Below, piece by piece: positions 30,412 to 32,903 of a stretch of DNA of 32,903 nucleotides. The first letter of the stretch is position 1. The number at the start of each line of letters is the position of its first letter. The translations under genes and the position numbers were made by a program. Source of the stretch: an uncultured Collinsella sp. (lineage in GTDB: Bacteria; Actinomycetota; Coriobacteriia; Coriobacteriales; Coriobacteriaceae); assembly GCA_900766165.1 (NCBI GenBank), contig CAAFUK010000107.1, positions 1-32,903 of the forward strand, written 5' to 3'. The notes below the pieces were generated by a model, which did not search any database, was not told the origin of the DNA, and was given only the letters and a program-made list of their open reading frames with translations.

Positions 30412-32859
30412 CTAGAACAGACTGCTCGAGCGGGACAGGTAAACCCACTTGATCGTCGAAACAACAACAAGATACAACACGCTCAGCAGTGCAACGATGC
30501 CCAGATACCACATGGGCAGCGTGACAAGGCCGAGCAGTTGCGCGGCAGGACTCAGCGCGAGAAGGGCCGAGGCGATAAGCATGGTGGCGACCATTATCAC
30601 GAGCGGACGACACGGCCGGTCCCCGTCGCGAACGTTCCGCGCTCGCAAGACGAGGAGCACGAGCGATTCGGTCCAAGCGCACTCCAGTAACCATCCGGTC
30701 TGGAAGGTCGCGATAAAGGCCGCCTGGCCCGCAGCACTCAACGTGACAAAGGACCCACCGCACACCGCGGGGCAAACGCCCAGGAATAAAATGGCAAACG
30801 TGATGATGTCAAACGCCGAACTCGCGAAGCCAAAGTGAAGCATAAAGCTGCCGAGGCCCTTGCCCGACCATGCCTTGGGACGGGCGATCTCCGCATCGTC
30901 GACGTTATCCCACGAGAGCGCCAGGCAGGTGGCGTCATAGCACAGGTTGAGCAAAAGCAGCTGAGCGGCGGTTGCCGGCAAAAACGGCAGGAAGATACTC
31001 GAGGCGGCAACCGAGCAGATATTGCCAAAGTTGGAACTCGACGCGATGCGAATGTACTTGGAAGCGTTGGCGAACGAAGTCCTGCCTTCGCTGACGCCCT
31101 CGGCGACCACGCCCAGGTCGCGCTCGAGCAGTACCAGATCGGCAACCTTTTTGGATTCCGCTGCCGCCGAGTCCACAACGATGCCGACATCTGCCGACGT
31201 AAGCGCCGGCACATCGTTCACACCATCGCCGATATAGCCGACCGTATGGCCAGAGAGTCGAATGAGACTGACAACATGAGCCTTTTGCGCGGGCGTGAGC
31301 TCGGCAAACACACGAGTACGCCCCACGCGAACAAGCGCCTCGGACTCCTCCATGGCATCGAGCATGCTGCCGGTGATAACGCTATCGGCAGGAATGCCCA
31401 GGCGCGAACAGGTTGACCGGGCAACCGAAGCCGAGTCGCCGGTAAGCACGCGCACCTCAACGGAAAGGTCGGACAGCGCGCGCACGGCGGCGCGAGCGCT
31501 TGCCTTGGGCCGATCGAAAAAGCCCAAAAAGCCGCAGAGCACCAGGTCACCCCAGTCCGAAGACGTTGTGCTGTAGGCAACGGCGAGGACCTTGATGCCG
31601 TCGGCACGCATGTCCTCGGCAACCTCATAGGCGCTCTGGCGGCCCGCGGCGTCCATGGGGACGAGTTCCCCTTTAAAGTTGGCCCAGGCACAACGAGCGC
31701 AAACACTCTCGACCTCGCCCTTTACGATGGTCAAGTGATTGCCAGGGCGAGTCTGCAGCCCCAGGCAACCAAGCGCCCCAGGCATGGCATCGAGCTTAAC
31801 ACCCGAAGCCTTGGTGACGTGGTCGAAAGGATCAGATGCGTGCAGGGTAAATGCGCCTGCGAGGTCTTTGGCGGCGAGACGCAACTCGGGCGCGGCGCAC
31901 GCGTCGGCAATGGCCCGGTTGAGCTGGTTGGCGGCCGCCCCCTGGCTCGTACTCTCCAAATACGCCAGGTTGAGCGTTTGCTCGCTTTCGTTGCCCAGGA
32001 TATCGGTATAGTACTCGAGCACCGCGGCGTCCTCGGTGAGCGTGCCCGTCTTGTCCACGCACACCACGTCCATGGAGCCCAGTGATTCCATGGCGTCAAC
32101 GTTTTTAACAATGACCTGTTTGTTCTTAAGGCGATGCGCGCTGCCCGAAAGGCACACGCTTGTGACGACTGGCAGCATCTCGGGGACCAGGCCAACGGCC
32201 GTGCCCAGGGCAAACAGCAGGGCCTGCGGCCAGTCGCCCAGCACAAAACCTCGAATCATAATGACAAACGGCAGCACGATGAGCATGCACCTCACCAGGG
32301 CGGCACAGATGCTCCTGGCACCAGCGCCAAACTGCGTGCCTAGCCGAGCGCGCCGCGGCGATGTGGGCGGCTCCTCGGAAACGCGAGCGTGAACGGTTGC
32401 CGAAGCCTTTCCGTCAATGATGGTCGTTCCAGCACGGACGGCCTCCCCTTCTCGCTTGACGGTCTGACCGCTCTCGCCCGTAAGCGACGATTCGGAGACA
32501 AGGATGTGGTCGCCCTTGGCAAGGACCGCATCGACCGGGCAGAGCATACCTGCATACAGGCGAATCACATCGCCAGGCACGAGCTGGTCGGAATCGACTT
32601 GAATCCAGCAAGCGTCGACACGTTTCCAAACGGCCGCATGGTTCGCCTTAAACATGTGCCGGTCGAAGCTGCGCTTGGCTTCGTTTTCGTAGAACAGGCG
32701 CACCAGGCCGCCGACCAGCCACATCAAAAACAGCACGGCAGGTGCGAACACTCCTGTCTGGCCTTGCGCCTGCGGTACGACGTCGACCAAAAAGGCCAAG
32801 CCGGCAAGTGCAAGCAGCAGCGACGAAAACGGATTAAAGAACGATTTTTTAAGGCTCTG
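30412..32859 (-). CDS. MgtA-like P-type ATPase, 5' end missing or disrupted
   Basis: A second P-type ATPase, of at least 796 residues in the open frame. It keeps SSLTGES, DKTGTLTED and GDGVNDVPAL, so the catalytic core is intact. Its C-terminal NLCYDATCLALSWDNVD matches the neighbouring MgtA, placing it in or near P3B. Reading upstream, coding similarity continues (KKSFFNPFSSLLLALAG resembles MgtA's first-helix region) to a TAA at 32860-32862. The frame reopens before this stop up to the window end, with an ATG at 32877. Thus the N-terminal 60-100 residues are absent, cut by a nonsense codon, or start at a non-ATG codon such as TTG at 32799. The winged-helix gene follows directly. Confidence 0.8.
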   Translation of the reverse strand, partial: QSLKKSFFNPFSSLLLALAGLAFLVDVVPQAQGQTGVFAPAVLFLMWLVGGLVRLFYENEAKRSFDRHMFKANHAAVWKRVDACWIQVDSDQLVPGDVIRLYAGMLCPVDAVLAKGDHILVSESSLTGESGQTVKREGEAVRAGTTIIDGKASATVHARVSEEPPTSPRRARLGTQFGAGARSICAALVRCMLIVLPFVIMIRGFVLGDWPQALLFALGTAVGLVPEMLPVVTSVCLSGSAHRLKNKQVIVKNVDAMESLGSMDVVCVDKTGTLTEDAAVLEYYTDILGNESEQTLNLAYLESTSQGAAANQLNRAIADACAAPELRLAAKDLAGAFTLHASDPFDHVTKASGVKLDAMPGALGCLGLQTRPGNHLTIVKGEVESVCARCAWANFKGELVPMDAAGRQSAYEVAEDMRADGIKVLAVAYSTTSSDWGDLVLCGFLGFFDRPKASARAAVRALSDLSVEVRVLTGDSASVARSTCSRLGIPADSVITGSMLDAMEESEALVRVGRTRVFAELTPAQKAHVVSLIRLSGHTVGYIGDGVNDVPALTSADVGIVVDSAAAESKKVADLVLLERDLGVVAEGVSEGRTSFANASKYIRIASSSNFGNICSVAASSIFLPFLPATAAQLLLLNLCYDATCLALSWDNVDDAEIARPKAWSGKGLGSFMLHFGFASSAFDIITFAILFLGVCPAVCGGSFVTLSAAGQAAFIATFQTGWLLECAWTESLVLLVLRARNVRDGDRPCRPLVIMVATMLIASALLALSPAAQLLGLVTLPMWYLGIVALLSVLYLVVVSTIKWVYLSRSSSLF

Positions 32860-32903
32860 TTAGACCAGGATTGACATGCCGACCTGCCGGCTAACTCGCC
32901 GTC

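Overview
The window looks like chromosome from a high-GC, Gram-positive gut actinobacterium, most likely class Coriobacteriia and possibly Collinsella. This is inferred from gene content, frequent GTG/TTG starts with AGGAG-type ribosome binding sites, and dispersed GGGGACGTTCTT palindromes; no ribosomal RNA or other definitive marker is present. About 25 real genes fill both strands. I see no rRNA, tRNA, CRISPR array, complete insertion sequence or prophage.

Layout. 1-2.5 kb: an RlmA-type rRNA methyltransferase (-), a palindromic repeat and a MATE exporter (+). 2.5-4.5 kb: a LysR regulator (-) divergent from an EamA transporter (+), with a TTTC-N11-GAAA dyad between them. 4.5-8.5 kb: uracil-DNA glycosylase (+), then a minus-strand pair of a COG1738 queuosine-precursor transporter and a short-chain dehydrogenase, then release factor 3 (-). 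8.6-10.7 kb: a GntR(YtrA)-ABC ATPase-ABC permease operon with a recognisable promoter and operator. 10.7-11.15 kb: a gene-poor stretch with a divergent repeat pair. 11.15-15.3 kb: a second EamA transporter (+), then minus-strand genes for a ClC-family channel, an EFR1-type flavodoxin/ferredoxin, a LOG-family protein and a two-helix potassium channel.

15.4-22 kb is a signalling block. A hybrid histidine kinase with two fused periplasmic solute-binding domains (+) is followed by a PNPOx-like flavoprotein. Converging on these is a lipoprotein solute-binding protein overlapping a second hybrid kinase (-). Neither kinase has a visible HPt domain and no DNA-binding response regulator lies beside them.

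22-26.6 kb: a MalY/PatB C-S lyase (-), TrmO (-, possibly leaderless), a divergent XRE-zinc ribbon-TipAS fusion regulator (+), a small glutaredoxin (+), two palindromes, a Dus tRNA-dihydrouridine synthase (-) and a further palindrome.

26.7-32.9 kb is a magnesium-transport block on the minus strand: a divergent MgtA-like P-type ATPase with a damaged or cut 5' end, a receiver-less OmpR-type winged-helix protein, a terminator followed by a structured leader, a full-length MgtA-type ATPase, and a 51-residue one-helix membrane protein. This block and the paired solute-binding kinases are the parts most worth experimental follow-up.
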